Assembly (NCBI GenBank): GCA_027489835.1
Contig: JAIXZF010000217.1
Span: 1-17,787 of the forward strand
Length of the DNA: 17,787 nt
Source: Hyphomicrobiales bacterium
GTDB taxonomy: Bacteria; Pseudomonadota; Alphaproteobacteria; Rhizobiales; Beijerinckiaceae
Direction: 5' to 3'
Shown: piece by piece, positions 7,992-15,593 of the stretch
How the letters are laid out: each line of letters opens with the position of its first letter
Position numbering within the stretch: position 1 is the first letter of the stretch
The notes under the pieces: model-generated
Seen by the model: the letters and a program-made list of their open reading frames with translations, nothing else
What the model was told of the DNA's origin: nothing
Database searches by the model: none
Translations under genes and position numbers: made by a program

Positions 7992-8003
7992 GGCCGCGCC
8001 TCA
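7989..8003. repeat. Short hairpin spanning both convergent stop codons
   Basis: TGAGGC at 7989-7994 and GCCTCA at 7998-8003 form a 6-bp stem with a 3-base loop. The first three bases are the stop codon of the plus-strand gene and the last three are the reversed stop codon of the DUF427 gene. It could act as a weak bidirectional terminator, but there is no T-run on either side. Confidence 0.4.
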
Positions 8004-8282
8004 GCGGATCTCGACGCCTTTCCAGAAGGCGATGCGTCCGCGGACGGCCTCCGCGCCGGGCTTGGGGTCGGGATAGAACCAGGCCGCGTCGCGGTTGACC
8101 GCACCATGCACGCGGATGCTGTGATACTGCGCCTGGCCTTTCCAGGCGCAGGTCGTCGTCGTGTCGCTCGGCTCGAGATACCCGGCCTTGACGTCGTCGG
8201 TCGGGAAATAGTGGTTTCCCTCGACGACGACGGTGTCGTTCGAGTCGGCGATCACGACGCCATTCCACACTGCCTGCACCAT
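8001..8282 (-). CDS. DUF427 domain protein
   Basis: A 93-residue cytoplasmic protein that covers one complete DUF427 domain (no signal peptide or membrane segment). Typical family blocks are present: AVWNGVVIADSNDTVVVEGN, HYFPTDDV, PSDTTTTCAWKGQAQY, AWFYPDPKPGAE and GRIAFWKGVEI. The ATG at 8282 is preceded by GGGAG at a spacing of about 8 bases. An in-frame upstream start at 8393 would add 37 residues with no family similarity. DUF427 proteins have a compact beta fold and no established activity. It is single-gene here, convergent with the small secreted protein gene and divergent from the membrane protein at 8417; the 134-bp gap between the latter two shows no clear promoter boxes. Confidence 0.92.
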   Translation of the reverse strand: MVQAVWNGVVIADSNDTVVVEGNHYFPTDDVKAGYLEPSDTTTTCAWKGQAQYHSIRVHGAVNRDAAWFYPDPKPGAEAVRGRIAFWKGVEIR

Positions 8283-8416
8283 CGTTCTTCTCCCGTTCAG
8301 CGGTGGACCGTTCGCGCGGCGGTCCTGTTCCAGCATTGTCGCATCCGGCGGACAGATGCTAGCCTCGGGGCACGGCCGGCGGGGCGCGACCACGCTGCCG
8401 TGCGCGGGATTGGGGC

Positions 8417-9154
8417 ATGATCGTCTGGCTTTTCGAGTACATCGTCGTGGTCCACATCGCCGTGGGCGCCTTCGGGCTCATGGCCTTCTGGGTCCCGGTC
8501 ATCGGCCGCAAGGGCGGGGTCAACCATCGGCGCTGGGGCCGCTGGTTCGCCTGGGCCATGCTCGCCAACGGCGTGCTCGCCGCGGCCATGGCGGCCTGCA
8601 CGCTGATCGACCCGCTGCCCACGCACCCGAAACTGTCGGACCCCGTGATGATCCGCGGCATCTTCGGCTGGATGATGCTCTATCTCGGGATGCTGACGTC
8701 GAGCCTCGCCTGGCATTCGCTCACCGTGGTCAGGAACAAGGCGGACCATGCCGCGGACCGGGCGCCAATTCACGTCGCCATGCAGGTCACCACGCTCGCC
8801 ACGGCGCTGAACTGCCTCGTGATCGGCATCGCCATCGGCCAGCCGCTGATGGTCGCGATGCCCTTCATCGGCTTTGCCGCGGCGATCACCAATCTGTGGT
8901 TCATCTTCAAGCCGGCCCCGCCGCGGATGGATTACCTCGTCGAGCATTTCAAGGCCGGCGTCGGCGCCGGCATCTCCTGCTACACGGCCTTTCTCGCCTT
9001 CGGCTTCGTCCGCTTCGCGCCGCATAACGCGCTGAACCCGATCTACTGGTCGATCCCCTGCCTGATCGGGCTCGGCATCATCTTCTGGCACGCGGGCAAG
9101 CGGAACTACTTCGAGCGCTTCGGCTGGAAGAGCGCTCACGCCGCCCGGAAGTAA
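8417..9154 (+). CDS. Seven-helix integral membrane protein, DUF2306-like
   Basis: A 245-residue inner-membrane protein with about seven hydrophobic helices and no signal peptide. The first helix holds HIAVGAFGLMAFWVPV (residues 13-28) and is followed by a basic loop, KGGVNHRRWGRWFAW. This His-in-helix plus HRxxGR layout recalls the DUF2306 family of small membrane proteins, but the match is by eye and partial. The C-terminal tail is basic (HAGKRNYFERFGWKSAH). Nothing in it points to a transporter or enzyme active site; conserved histidines in or next to helices could bind heme or metal, which is inference. It is followed after 74 bp by the ABC solute-binding gene in the same direction, but a palindrome lies in the gap, so a shared transcript is uncertain. 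Confidence 0.75.
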   Translation: MIVWLFEYIVVVHIAVGAFGLMAFWVPVIGRKGGVNHRRWGRWFAWAMLANGVLAAAMAACTLIDPLPTHPKLSDPVMIRGIFGWMMLYLGMLTSSLAWHSLTVVRNKADHAADRAPIHVAMQVTTLATALNCLVIGIAIGQPLMVAMPFIGFAAAITNLWFIFKPAPPRMDYLVEHFKAGVGAGISCYTAFLAFGFVRFAPHNALNPIYWSIPCLIGLGIIFWHAGKRNYFERFGWKSAHAARK

Positions 9155-9172
9155 CGCCTTCGCGAGCGCAGC

Positions 9173-9187
9173 TCCGGTGGCACCGGA
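9173..9187. repeat. 15-bp palindrome between the membrane protein and the solute-binding protein gene
   Basis: TCCGGTG and CACCGGA are exact inverted copies around a single G. They lie 19 bp after the upstream stop and 42 bp before the next start. This could be an operator for the ABC solute-binding gene or a short hairpin (6-bp stem, 3-base loop); no T-run follows, so a strong terminator is unlikely. Confidence 0.4.
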
Positions 9188-9228
9188 CTTGCCTTGAGGG
9201 GCTCGCACCTCTCTCGGAAAGCTCCCCC

Positions 9229-10824
9229 ATGAAAACATTCGCCCGCACGCTGGCTGCGCTCGCCTTCGCCGCATCGTTCGCGCCTTCCGCGTTCGCCCAG
9301 ACCGTCCTGCGCTACGGCATCTCCACCGCCGACATCCCGTTGACGACCGGCCAGCCGGACCGGGGCGCGGGCGCCTACCAGTTCACGGGCCACACCCTCT
9401 ACGACCCGCTCGTGGCGTGGGAGATGAACGTGGCGGAGCGGCCGGGCAAGCTTGTGCCGGGCCTAGCCACCAGCTGGACCGTGGATGCGGCCGACAAGAC
9501 GAAATGGCGGTTCGCACTGCGCCCGGGCGTGAAGTTCCACGACGGCAGCGCTTTCAACGCCGATGCGGTGATCTGGAACTTCGCCAAGGTGCTGGACGAG
9601 AAGGCCCCGCATTTCGACCGCCGTCAGGCCGCGCAGGTGAGGCCGCGCCTTCCCTCGGTGGCGAGCTACCGCAAGATCGACGACATGACCGTCGAGGTGG
9701 CCACCAAGGAGGTGGATTCCTTCTTTCCCTACCAGATGCTGTGGTTCCTGATCGGCAGCCCGGCTCAGTACGAGGCCATGGGCCGCGACTGGGACAAGGT
9801 CGCCGGCAAGCCCTCGGGCACCGGGCCGTTCAAGCTTGAATCGCTGGTACCGCGCGAGCGAGCGGAACTCGTGCGCAATGCGGATTACTGGGACAAGAGC
9901 CGGATGGCGAAGGTCGACAAGATGATCCTGATCCCCATTCCGGAGGTGTCCTCGCGCACCAACGCGCTGTTGTCGGGACAGGTGGACCTGATCGAGACGC
10001 CGGCGCCCGACAGCATCCCCCAGCTCAAGCGCGCCGGCTTCAGGATCGTCGACAACGTCACGCCCCATGTCTGGAACTACCATCTGAGCGTGCAGCCCGG
10101 CTCGCCCTGGACCGATGTCCGCCTGCGCAAGGCGCTCAACCTCGCCATCGACCGCGAGGGCATCGTCCATTTGCTCTCGGGTCTCGCCAAGCCCGCCAAG
10201 GGGCAGGTCGACCCGTCGAGCCCGTGGTTCGGCAAGCCGAGCTTCGACATCAAGTACGACCTCGAGGCCGCCAGGAAGCTCGTGCTCGAAGCGGGCTACT
10301 CTCCTGCCAAGCCGTTGAAGACGACCTTCCTGATCGCTCAGGGCGGCACGGGACAGATGCAGTCCCTGCCCATGAACGAGGCAATCCAGCAGAGCCTGAA
10401 GGACATCGGCATCGACATCAGCTTCAAGGTCGTCGAGCTCGAGGTGCTCTACACCGCCTGGCGGCGCGGGGCGAAGGACGAGTCGAACGCCGGGGTCACG
10501 TCCAACAACGTCGCCTACCTGACCTCGGACCCGCTGCTGGCGATCATCCGCTTCTTCCACTCGGATCAGGTCGCGCCGGTTGGCGTCAACTGGGGCGGCT
10601 ATGCCAACCCGAAGGTGGACGCTCTGCTGGACGCTGCAAAGCGCAGCTTCGATGTCGACGAGCAGAACCGCCTGATCGCCGAGGCTCATGCCATGATCGT
10701 CGACGACGCAGCGCTCGTCTGGGTGGTGCACGACACCAACCCCCATGTGCTCTCGCCCAAGGTCAAGGACTTCGTGCAGGCGCAGCACTGGTTCCAGGAC
10801 CTGACCACGATCTCGGCCCGCTGA
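9229..10824 (+). CDS. ABC transporter substrate-binding protein, family 5 (peptide/nickel-type)
   Basis: A 531-residue periplasmic solute receptor of the dipeptide/oligopeptide/nickel class (SBP_bac_5). A signal peptide covers residues 1-23 (cleavage at AFA/QTV); there is no lipobox, so it should be soluble. Family landmarks are LVPGLATSWTVD, KWRFALRPGVKFHDGSAFNADAV, GTGPFKL and DVRLRKALNLAIDREGI. Length is typical. GGAAAG lies about 8 bases before the ATG. There are no permease or ATPase genes on either side: upstream is an unrelated membrane protein and downstream, 27 bp away, a convergent P450. It must therefore work with a transporter encoded elsewhere or as a stand-alone receptor. The ligand cannot be told from sequence; peptides, opines, glycosides and metal complexes are all bound within this family. 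Confidence 0.93.
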   Translation: MKTFARTLAALAFAASFAPSAFAQTVLRYGISTADIPLTTGQPDRGAGAYQFTGHTLYDPLVAWEMNVAERPGKLVPGLATSWTVDAADKTKWRFALRPGVKFHDGSAFNADAVIWNFAKVLDEKAPHFDRRQAAQVRPRLPSVASYRKIDDMTVEVATKEVDSFFPYQMLWFLIGSPAQYEAMGRDWDKVAGKPSGTGPFKLESLVPRERAELVRNADYWDKSRMAKVDKMILIPIPEVSSRTNALLSGQVDLIETPAPDSIPQLKRAGFRIVDNVTPHVWNYHLSVQPGSPWTDVRLRKALNLAIDREGIVHLLSGLAKPAKGQVDPSSPWFGKPSFDIKYDLEAARKLVLEAGYSPAKPLKTTFLIAQGGTGQMQSLPMNEAIQQSLKDIGIDISFKVVELEVLYTAWRRGAKDESNAGVTSNNVAYLTSDPLLAIIRFFHSDQVAPVGVNWGGYANPKVDALLDAAKRSFDVDEQNRLIAEAHAMIVDDAALVWVVHDTNPHVLSPKVKDFVQAQHWFQDLTTISAR

Positions 10825-10851
10825 CGGCTTGACCGGGCGCGGCGACCGCGT

Positions 10852-12246
10852 TCAGGCGCGCCGCGTCCACCGCACCATGATCTCCTCGGCTGGCCGCGTG
10901 GTCAGCCGGGCCACGGGCTTCACCTTCTCGGGCGCCAGCGCCGCGATGTCGTAGCGGCGGATCAGGCGAGCCAGGATGAGCCCGCTCTCGATCGTCGCGA
11001 AGGCCGCGCCCACGCAGACGCGCGGGCCCTGGCCGAAGGGCAAATAGGCGTTGGCGACGCTGTCCTTCTGGGAAGGATCGGAGAAACGGTCCGGATCGAA
11101 GAGGTCCGCGTCGCGCCACAGGTCCTTGTGGCGGTGGATGGTCCACGGCGCGATCATCACCATGGCGCCCTTCCTCGCCTGGAAGCCGCCGATCACCGTG
11201 TCCTCGGCCGCCACGCGGGGAATGAAGGTGATCGGCGGATAAAGCCGCAGCGCCTCGCGGAACACGTCACGCGTGAACTCCAGTTTCTTGACGTGGCCCA
11301 GTTCGATGGGTCCTGAGCCCGCAACGGCGTCGATCTCGACGCGCATCCGGGCGACGATCTCGGGTCTCTGCGAGAGGATGAAGAAGGCCCAGGTCAGCAC
11401 GCTCGCCGTGGTCTCGTGGCCGGCGAGGAAGAACACGCCGATCTGGTCGATCAACTCCTCGAGGCTGAAGCCCTCGCCCGTGGCCGGGTCCCGCGCCGCG
11501 ATAAGGTCACCGGCAATGTCGCCGCCTTCGCGCGCGCCGGCCGCAAGCCTCGGCTCGAGCATGGCGCGGACATGGGCACGGATGCTCTCGCAGGCGTCCA
11601 GCACGCGCCGGGGCTGGCTCACATGCCCCCAGGGCTTGCCGATCAGCAAGGCGCGGATGTCGACGCTCGCCACGGAGCGCTCGAATTCGGCGAAGGCGCT
11701 GAACACGCCGCGCGAAACGTCATCCTCCAGCGAGCGGGAGAAGATCGTGCGGCAGATGATGTCCGCCGTCAGGTGGCTCATGCCGGCATCGAGCGACAGC
11801 GCTTCGCCAGAGTCCGCCACGCGGTCCAGCCGCGCCTCGTGGTCGTCCATCGCCGCCGCCATCCAGCGGAAGGCGCGGCTGATGCCCATGTGCGAGAAGG
11901 CCGGATCGACCATGGCGCGCTGCCGTCGCCAGGCCGCGCCGTCGGACACGAAGATCGACCGTCCCACAAGCGGCTCGAGCGCGCCGACCATCAGGTCGTT
12001 CTTCGGGTAGATATCCAGCGGGTTGGTCAGGATCGAACGGATCAGCTCGGGATCGTTGACGATGAGGATGCCGCGCCGCGAGAGCCCGAGACGCATGACG
12101 CGCTCACGGTAGGCCGCGGCCGGCACAAGGCTCAGCAGGCTGCGCGGACGCGTCGCCAGCATCCGCACCAGCGACAAGGTCGGCGACAGGGGCCGAGGCG
12201 CCGGCGGCCGGTAAAGCGGAAGGTCGGCGGCAAGGCCGACGGACAT
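10852..12246 (-). CDS. Cytochrome P450
   Basis: A 464-residue soluble heme-thiolate monooxygenase with no membrane anchor. All diagnostic sites are intact: WRRQR in the C helix (106-110), the oxygen-activation motif AGHETT in the I helix (275-280), EALR of the K helix (331-334), FDPDRF (383-388), and the heme loop FGQGPRVCVG (404-413) with ligand Cys411. The long PFGxGPRVCxG type and the FIPR/APWTIHRH segments resemble the CYP4-like bacterial clade rather than CYP101-type camphor enzymes; fatty-acid or terpenoid hydroxylation is possible but unproven. The ATG at 12246 was preferred: the frame runs 86 codons further up, but that stretch looks non-coding and contains an inverted repeat. No ferredoxin or reductase gene is adjacent, so redox partners must come from elsewhere. 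Confidence 0.93.
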   Translation of the reverse strand: MSVGLAADLPLYRPPAPRPLSPTLSLVRMLATRPRSLLSLVPAAAYRERVMRLGLSRRGILIVNDPELIRSILTNPLDIYPKNDLMVGALEPLVGRSIFVSDGAAWRRQRAMVDPAFSHMGISRAFRWMAAAMDDHEARLDRVADSGEALSLDAGMSHLTADIICRTIFSRSLEDDVSRGVFSAFAEFERSVASVDIRALLIGKPWGHVSQPRRVLDACESIRAHVRAMLEPRLAAGAREGGDIAGDLIAARDPATGEGFSLEELIDQIGVFFLAGHETTASVLTWAFFILSQRPEIVARMRVEIDAVAGSGPIELGHVKKLEFTRDVFREALRLYPPITFIPRVAAEDTVIGGFQARKGAMVMIAPWTIHRHKDLWRDADLFDPDRFSDPSQKDSVANAYLPFGQGPRVCVGAAFATIESGLILARLIRRYDIAALAPEKVKPVARLTTRPAEEIMVRWTRRA

Positions 12247-12377
12247 GATGAGCGATTCCTGATTGCAGCGGAGATTGGCCGAGAACGGATGGGCTTGTCC
12301 ACAGCGGCGCCGCGCTCGGCGCGCCCCGGGGGCGGATGGAGGCCCCGCGCTCGGCACGAGACCCGGCGAGCTGTTAA

Positions 12378-12415
12378 GGCGGGCCGACAGCGCGCTGCAC
12401 GCGGCGGGGCCCGCC
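12378..12415. repeat. 8-bp inverted repeat upstream of the P450 gene
   Basis: GGCGGGCC at 12378-12385 and GGCCCGCC at 12408-12415 are exact inverted copies with a 22-base spacer. They are 130-170 bp upstream of the P450 start. Strong GC bias makes such repeats easier to find by chance. Confidence 0.35.
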
Positions 12416-12435
12416 ATGCAGCAGGAAAACGCGAA

Positions 12436-12476
12436 GCCGGAGGCGGGTGTGGGAAGGCGCCGGACACGCCTCCGGC
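12436..12476. repeat. 10-bp-arm inverted repeat in the P450 upstream region
   Basis: GCCGGAGGCG at 12436-12445 and CGCCTCCGGC at 12467-12476 match exactly as inverted copies. After a two-base bulge (12446-12447), TGT at 12448-12450 can pair with ACA at 12464-12466, extending the stem. No T-run follows on either strand, so it does not look like a simple terminator. It lies about 190 bp upstream of the P450 start and could be an operator or leader structure. Confidence 0.5.
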
Positions 12477-12782
12477 CAAGCTTCCGCTGGGCCTGCCCTG
12501 GCATCCGGAAGGGGCTAGCGAAGACGGAACCGACACGACTCTGCTGTGTTGGGTGGATGAGCGCGGATCATGATCCAGCGCTGCGTTTCAAGATGATTAC
12601 GAGCTGACGAAACGTTGTTTCATGCCTTCGTCATGATTTCGGCACGGACGGCAGAATTTTCGCCAGCTCTACGCGGCATTCATGCCTGACATCATTGCCT
12701 TCATGACCGCGCGATAACGATTTTCATCAAGACATATTTGGCGGCTTCAAGGCCGCGCATCCCATTACGACGGATCAGACCG

Positions 12783-13814
12783 ATGAACAAAGATTACAGG
12801 CCCGATACTCCGCGCAATCGGGGCGACCTCGACGCTCCGCACATGAGCCCGATCTCGCCAGCGGAAGATGTCCGCACCGTGATGATCAACAAGGTTTCCT
12901 GGGGTGCTGTGCTGGCCGGCGTCGTCGTGGCGCTGGCTTCGCAGCTCATCCTCAACATGGTCGGCGTCGGCATCGGCGCGGCCACCCTCGACCCGGCAGC
13001 CGGCGCCGCAGCGAACCCGTCGGCCAGCAGTTTCTCGCTCGGGGCCGGCGCATGGTGGCTGATCTCCGGCGTCATCGCAGCGCTGCTGGGCGGGATCGCG
13101 GCCGGCCGGCTTTCAGGGCAGCCCAAGCCCGACACCGCCGCCTGGCATGGCTTCACCAGCTGGGCCGTCACGACGCTTGTGATCTTCTACCTGTTGACGA
13201 CGGCGCTCGGCGGGCTGCTCGGCGGGGCCTATCGCACGGTTGCAAATGCCGCGGGCTCAGCCGGCGGCGCGGTGTCCTCTGTCGCACAGGCCGCGGCTCC
13301 CAGCCTCGCCGGGGCAACCGATCCGTTCGGCAGCATCGAGCGCTCGATCCGCGACTCCAGCGGCGGCAATGATCCGGCGGCGCTGCGCGACGCGGCGATC
13401 TCTGCCGTCCGGGCCGCACTGACCGGCAACGCGCAGCAGGCCGACGAGGCGCGCAACCGCGCGGCGGACGCCATCGCCCGGGCCCAGAACATTCCGGTCG
13501 ATCAGGCCCGCGGCCAGGTGCAGCAGTATGAGACGCAGTATCGCCAGACGGTGGACCAGGCACGCGATCAGGCGGCCCGTGCGGCCGACGTCGCAGCCAA
13601 GGCCGTGTCCAGCGGCGCGCTTCTCGCAGCGCTGGGGCTGATTCTGGGCGGCGTTGCGGCGTGGTTCGGCGGGCGCATGGCGGCCGTTGAGCCGACCATG
13701 ACCTCGCATGAGCTCGGCGCCGAGTTCGCTGGCGGGCATGGGCTTCATGGCGGCGCAATTCCTGCCTCGTCACAGTCGGGCCGCGCCATGAGCGACGCAG
13801 ACCGGCGAAGCTAA
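12783..13814 (+). CDS. Four-helix membrane protein, 'PhnA-like', stress operon gene 1
   Basis: A 343-residue inner-membrane protein. Predicted helices lie at about residues 38-64, 90-109, 127-147 and 277-297. Between helices 3 and 4 sits a ~125-residue soluble, Ala-rich, probably coiled helical segment (AARDxA/ARNRAADAIARAQ-type repeats, NIPVDQARGQVQQYETQY near 236-253). The N-terminal 37 residues are polar. Proteins of this layout are labelled 'PhnA-like' in Rhizobiales genomes, from memory; I see no link to phosphonate metabolism. The ATG at 12783 is preceded by GGATCAG; an in-frame start at 12738 would add 15 residues without support. The next gene starts 6 bp after its stop, and the pair of DUF2382 proteins downstream points to a role in envelope stress or desiccation tolerance, which is inference from context. 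Confidence 0.8.
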   Translation: MNKDYRPDTPRNRGDLDAPHMSPISPAEDVRTVMINKVSWGAVLAGVVVALASQLILNMVGVGIGAATLDPAAGAAANPSASSFSLGAGAWWLISGVIAALLGGIAAGRLSGQPKPDTAAWHGFTSWAVTTLVIFYLLTTALGGLLGGAYRTVANAAGSAGGAVSSVAQAAAPSLAGATDPFGSIERSIRDSSGGNDPAALRDAAISAVRAALTGNAQQADEARNRAADAIARAQNIPVDQARGQVQQYETQYRQTVDQARDQAARAADVAAKAVSSGALLAALGLILGGVAAWFGGRMAAVEPTMTSHELGAEFAGGHGLHGGAIPASSQSGRAMSDADRRS

Positions 13815-13820
13815 CCCCGC

Positions 13821-14345
13821 ATGAACCCGGTCGGCGTCGAGGCGATGAGCGACCAAGGCGAAAGTGCAGACGGGGTGCTGACCCCCGCTCCGGCCGCAAG
13901 CCCCGAAGTGCAGATCCTGCCCATTGTCGAGGAACGTCTTCTCCTTGGCAAAAGGCAGGTGGTGACCGGCAAGGTCAGGGTCAGGTCGGTCACCGACGAG
14001 TTCGAACAGCCCATCCGACAATCACTCGACACCGAGACGGTCGATGTCGAGCGCATCGCCATCGACCGGCTGATCGAGCCGGGGGAAGCGGCGCCCAGCC
14101 TCCGCACGGAGGGCGACGTCACCATCCTGCCGATCTTCGAGGAAGTCCTCGTCGTCGAGAAACGCCTGCTCCTGAAGGAGGAGTTGCGGATCGGGCGACG
14201 CCACACGACGGACATGACGGACACCTCCGTCGTCCTCCGCAAGCAGCGCGCCGTCATCGAGCGCCTGGCGCCCGATTCTGCGGACGCATTGCAAGACGAG
14301 CCTTCACCCGACACCCGATCCAGAACGGAGAACAATCATGACTGA
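13821..14345 (+). CDS. DUF2382 (YsnF/AvaK) stress protein with two repeats, stress operon gene 2
   Basis: A 174-residue acidic cytoplasmic protein consisting of two imperfect copies of the DUF2382 half-repeat. Copy 1 (about residues 31-84) reads ILPIVEERLLLGKRQVVTGK...VDVERIAIDR. Copy 2 (about 101-149) reads ILPIFEEVLVVEKRLLLKEE...AVIERL. Two starts are possible, 13821 and 13845 (MSDQGES); neither has a strong ribosome site, so translation may be coupled to the upstream gene, whose stop is 6 bp away. Its last 8 bp overlap the start of the next gene, a strong sign of one operon. DUF2382 proteins are stress-associated in Bacillus (YsnF), cyanobacteria (AvaK) and photosystem-type PRC-barrel fusions, but their biochemical role is not known. 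Confidence 0.85.
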   Translation: MNPVGVEAMSDQGESADGVLTPAPAASPEVQILPIVEERLLLGKRQVVTGKVRVRSVTDEFEQPIRQSLDTETVDVERIAIDRLIEPGEAAPSLRTEGDVTILPIFEEVLVVEKRLLLKEELRIGRRHTTDMTDTSVVLRKQRAVIERLAPDSADALQDEPSPDTRSRTENNHD

Positions 14346-15429
14346 GCAGGTCATCGCGGCCTTTTTCAACAGCCGCAGCGACGCCGAGACGGCGATCAGC
14401 GAACTTACCCATGCCGGAATCCCGCGCGATGCGATCCGCCTGATGCCGGAGAACGAGGCGGACACGCCAACGACCGACATCGAGCCGGGCGCCCGCGCCT
14501 CCACCGAGGAACGCGGCTTCTGGGCCTCGCTGGCCGACCTCTTCCTGCCTGACGAAGACCGCTACACCTATGCCGAAGCCATGCGGCGGGGCACCGTGAT
14601 GGTCAGCGTGACCGTCGACGAGGCGCATGCCGCCCGTGCCCAGGACATCCTCGAGAAGCACGGCACGGTCGACATCGAGCAGCAGGAGGCGAGCTGGCGC
14701 GGCGAAGGCTGGCGCGGCTACGAGCACGGCGCGCCGGAGACGTCCGGCGCCGCCGGGCTTGCCTCCGGCTCGGCCGGAATGGCGGGAGCCGGCATGGCGG
14801 GCGCTGCGATGGGGACGGACCCGGTCGGCACCGGCGCCATGATGAACGAGGGCCGCGTCGGCTCGACGCCGGACAGGCGCGACGAAGGTGTGGGTGCGTT
14901 GGCCGGCTCGATGTCGGATGACGATGCATCGCGCGCCCAGGTGACGACGCGCGGCATGTCTTCGGACATGGGCGGGCGCAGCGAGGCCAGCGGCGGCATG
15001 ACGATGGGCGACCGCGCGCAGGCGGCCGGCTCCGATGACGTGATTCCGATCGTCCAGGAGCAGCTCAGGGTCGGCAAGCGGCAGGTGCAGGGAGGGCGCG
15101 TGCGGGTGCGCTCCTACGTGATCGAGACGCCGGTCGAGGAGCAGGTGACGCTTCGCCAAGAACACGTGGAGGTCGAGCGACGCCCGGTCGACCGGGCGGT
15201 CGGCACCGGCGAGGACCTTTTCCGCGAACGCACGATCGAGGCCAATGAGCGGACGGAAGAGGCCGTGACGTCCAAGGAGGCTCGCGTCACCGAAGAGCTG
15301 GTGCTGCGCAAGAACGTCGAGGACCGCGCCCAGACGGTGCAGGACACGGTGCGGCGCACCGAGGTCGAGGTCGATGACGATCGCCATGGCAGCCGCGACG
15401 TCGAGACGACGGCGGACCGCAGGCGCTGA
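14338..15429 (+). CDS. YflT-like plus DUF2382 stress protein, stress operon gene 3
   Basis: A 363-residue acidic soluble protein in three parts. Residues 1-115 form a ferredoxin-fold-like domain (VIAAFFNSRSDAETAISELTHAGIPRDAI, ending VMVSVTVDEAHAARAQDILEKHG) of the general stress protein 17M/YflT type. Residues ~120-232 are a low-complexity Gly/Ala/Met/Ser linker with GMAGAGMAGAAMG repeats. Residues ~235-345 are DUF2382, with IPIVQEQLRVGKRQVQGGRVRVRS matching the first repeat of the gene-2 product. CGGAGAA lies 5-7 bases before the ATG, which overlaps the previous gene by 8 bp. The charged C-terminal region is rich in E/R heptad-like helices. The order YflT–linker–DUF2382 is a known stress-protein design; the molecular function is unknown. 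Confidence 0.87.
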   Translation: MTEQVIAAFFNSRSDAETAISELTHAGIPRDAIRLMPENEADTPTTDIEPGARASTEERGFWASLADLFLPDEDRYTYAEAMRRGTVMVSVTVDEAHAARAQDILEKHGTVDIEQQEASWRGEGWRGYEHGAPETSGAAGLASGSAGMAGAGMAGAAMGTDPVGTGAMMNEGRVGSTPDRRDEGVGALAGSMSDDDASRAQVTTRGMSSDMGGRSEASGGMTMGDRAQAAGSDDVIPIVQEQLRVGKRQVQGGRVRVRSYVIETPVEEQVTLRQEHVEVERRPVDRAVGTGEDLFRERTIEANERTEEAVTSKEARVTEELVLRKNVEDRAQTVQDTVRRTEVEVDDDRHGSRDVETTADRRR

Positions 15430-15456
15430 CGCGCGAAGCATCAGAGCGTTACTGAG

Positions 15457-15486
15457 GGCCGGGGCCAAAAGCCCCGGCCTTTTCTT
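15457..15486 (+). terminator. Intrinsic terminator of the stress operon
   Basis: Perfect 9-bp arms GGCCGGGGC (15457-15465) and GCCCCGGCC (15471-15479) with the loop CAAAA, followed directly by TTTTCTT. It lies 27 bp after the stop of the third operon gene. This is the best terminator in the window and separates the stress operon from the GGDEF–EAL remnant. Confidence 0.9.
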
Positions 15487-15593
15487 GTGCGCCTGCCCAG
15501 CCCGGAACGCGGAAAGCCTTCATCCGAAAACTGCGGCATCGAAAGAATACAATTTTACGTTGCATTCATCATGGCCGGCTCGATCCCGGACGC

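Larger units (their letters stand above)
12247..12782. other. 536-bp intergenic region between P450 and the stress operon
   Basis: No gene is supported here. The P450-side half is very GC-rich and holds two inverted repeats (12378-12415 and 12436-12476). The operon-side part from about 12560 is visibly AT-richer and contains TTCATGCCT twice (12619-12627 and 12679-12687), further TCATGA copies at 12631-12636 and 12701-12706, and GAAAC-gtt-GTTTC at 12609-12621. A sequence GGAAC-N16-TGTT at 12526-12550 is one base off the general-stress sigma (EcfG) promoter pattern GGAAC-N16/17-CGTT, but lies 232 bp from the operon start. Divergent promoters for P450 and the operon should lie in this gap; none is certain. 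Confidence 0.6.

Noticed and set aside
8297..9274. 325-codon minus-strand frame opposite the seven-helix protein
   Set aside because: The plus strand shows clear hydrophobic helices; the antisense frame is charged and low in information.
12247..12504. N-terminal extension of the P450 to 12504
   Set aside because: The extra 86 residues are Arg/Pro/Ser-rich, not P450-like, and contain an inverted repeat; the ATG at 12246 has a usable ribosome site.
12601..12710. TTCATG copies as a CRISPR or tandem repeat array
   Set aside because: The copies are only 6-9 bases, unevenly spaced and few; no array structure.
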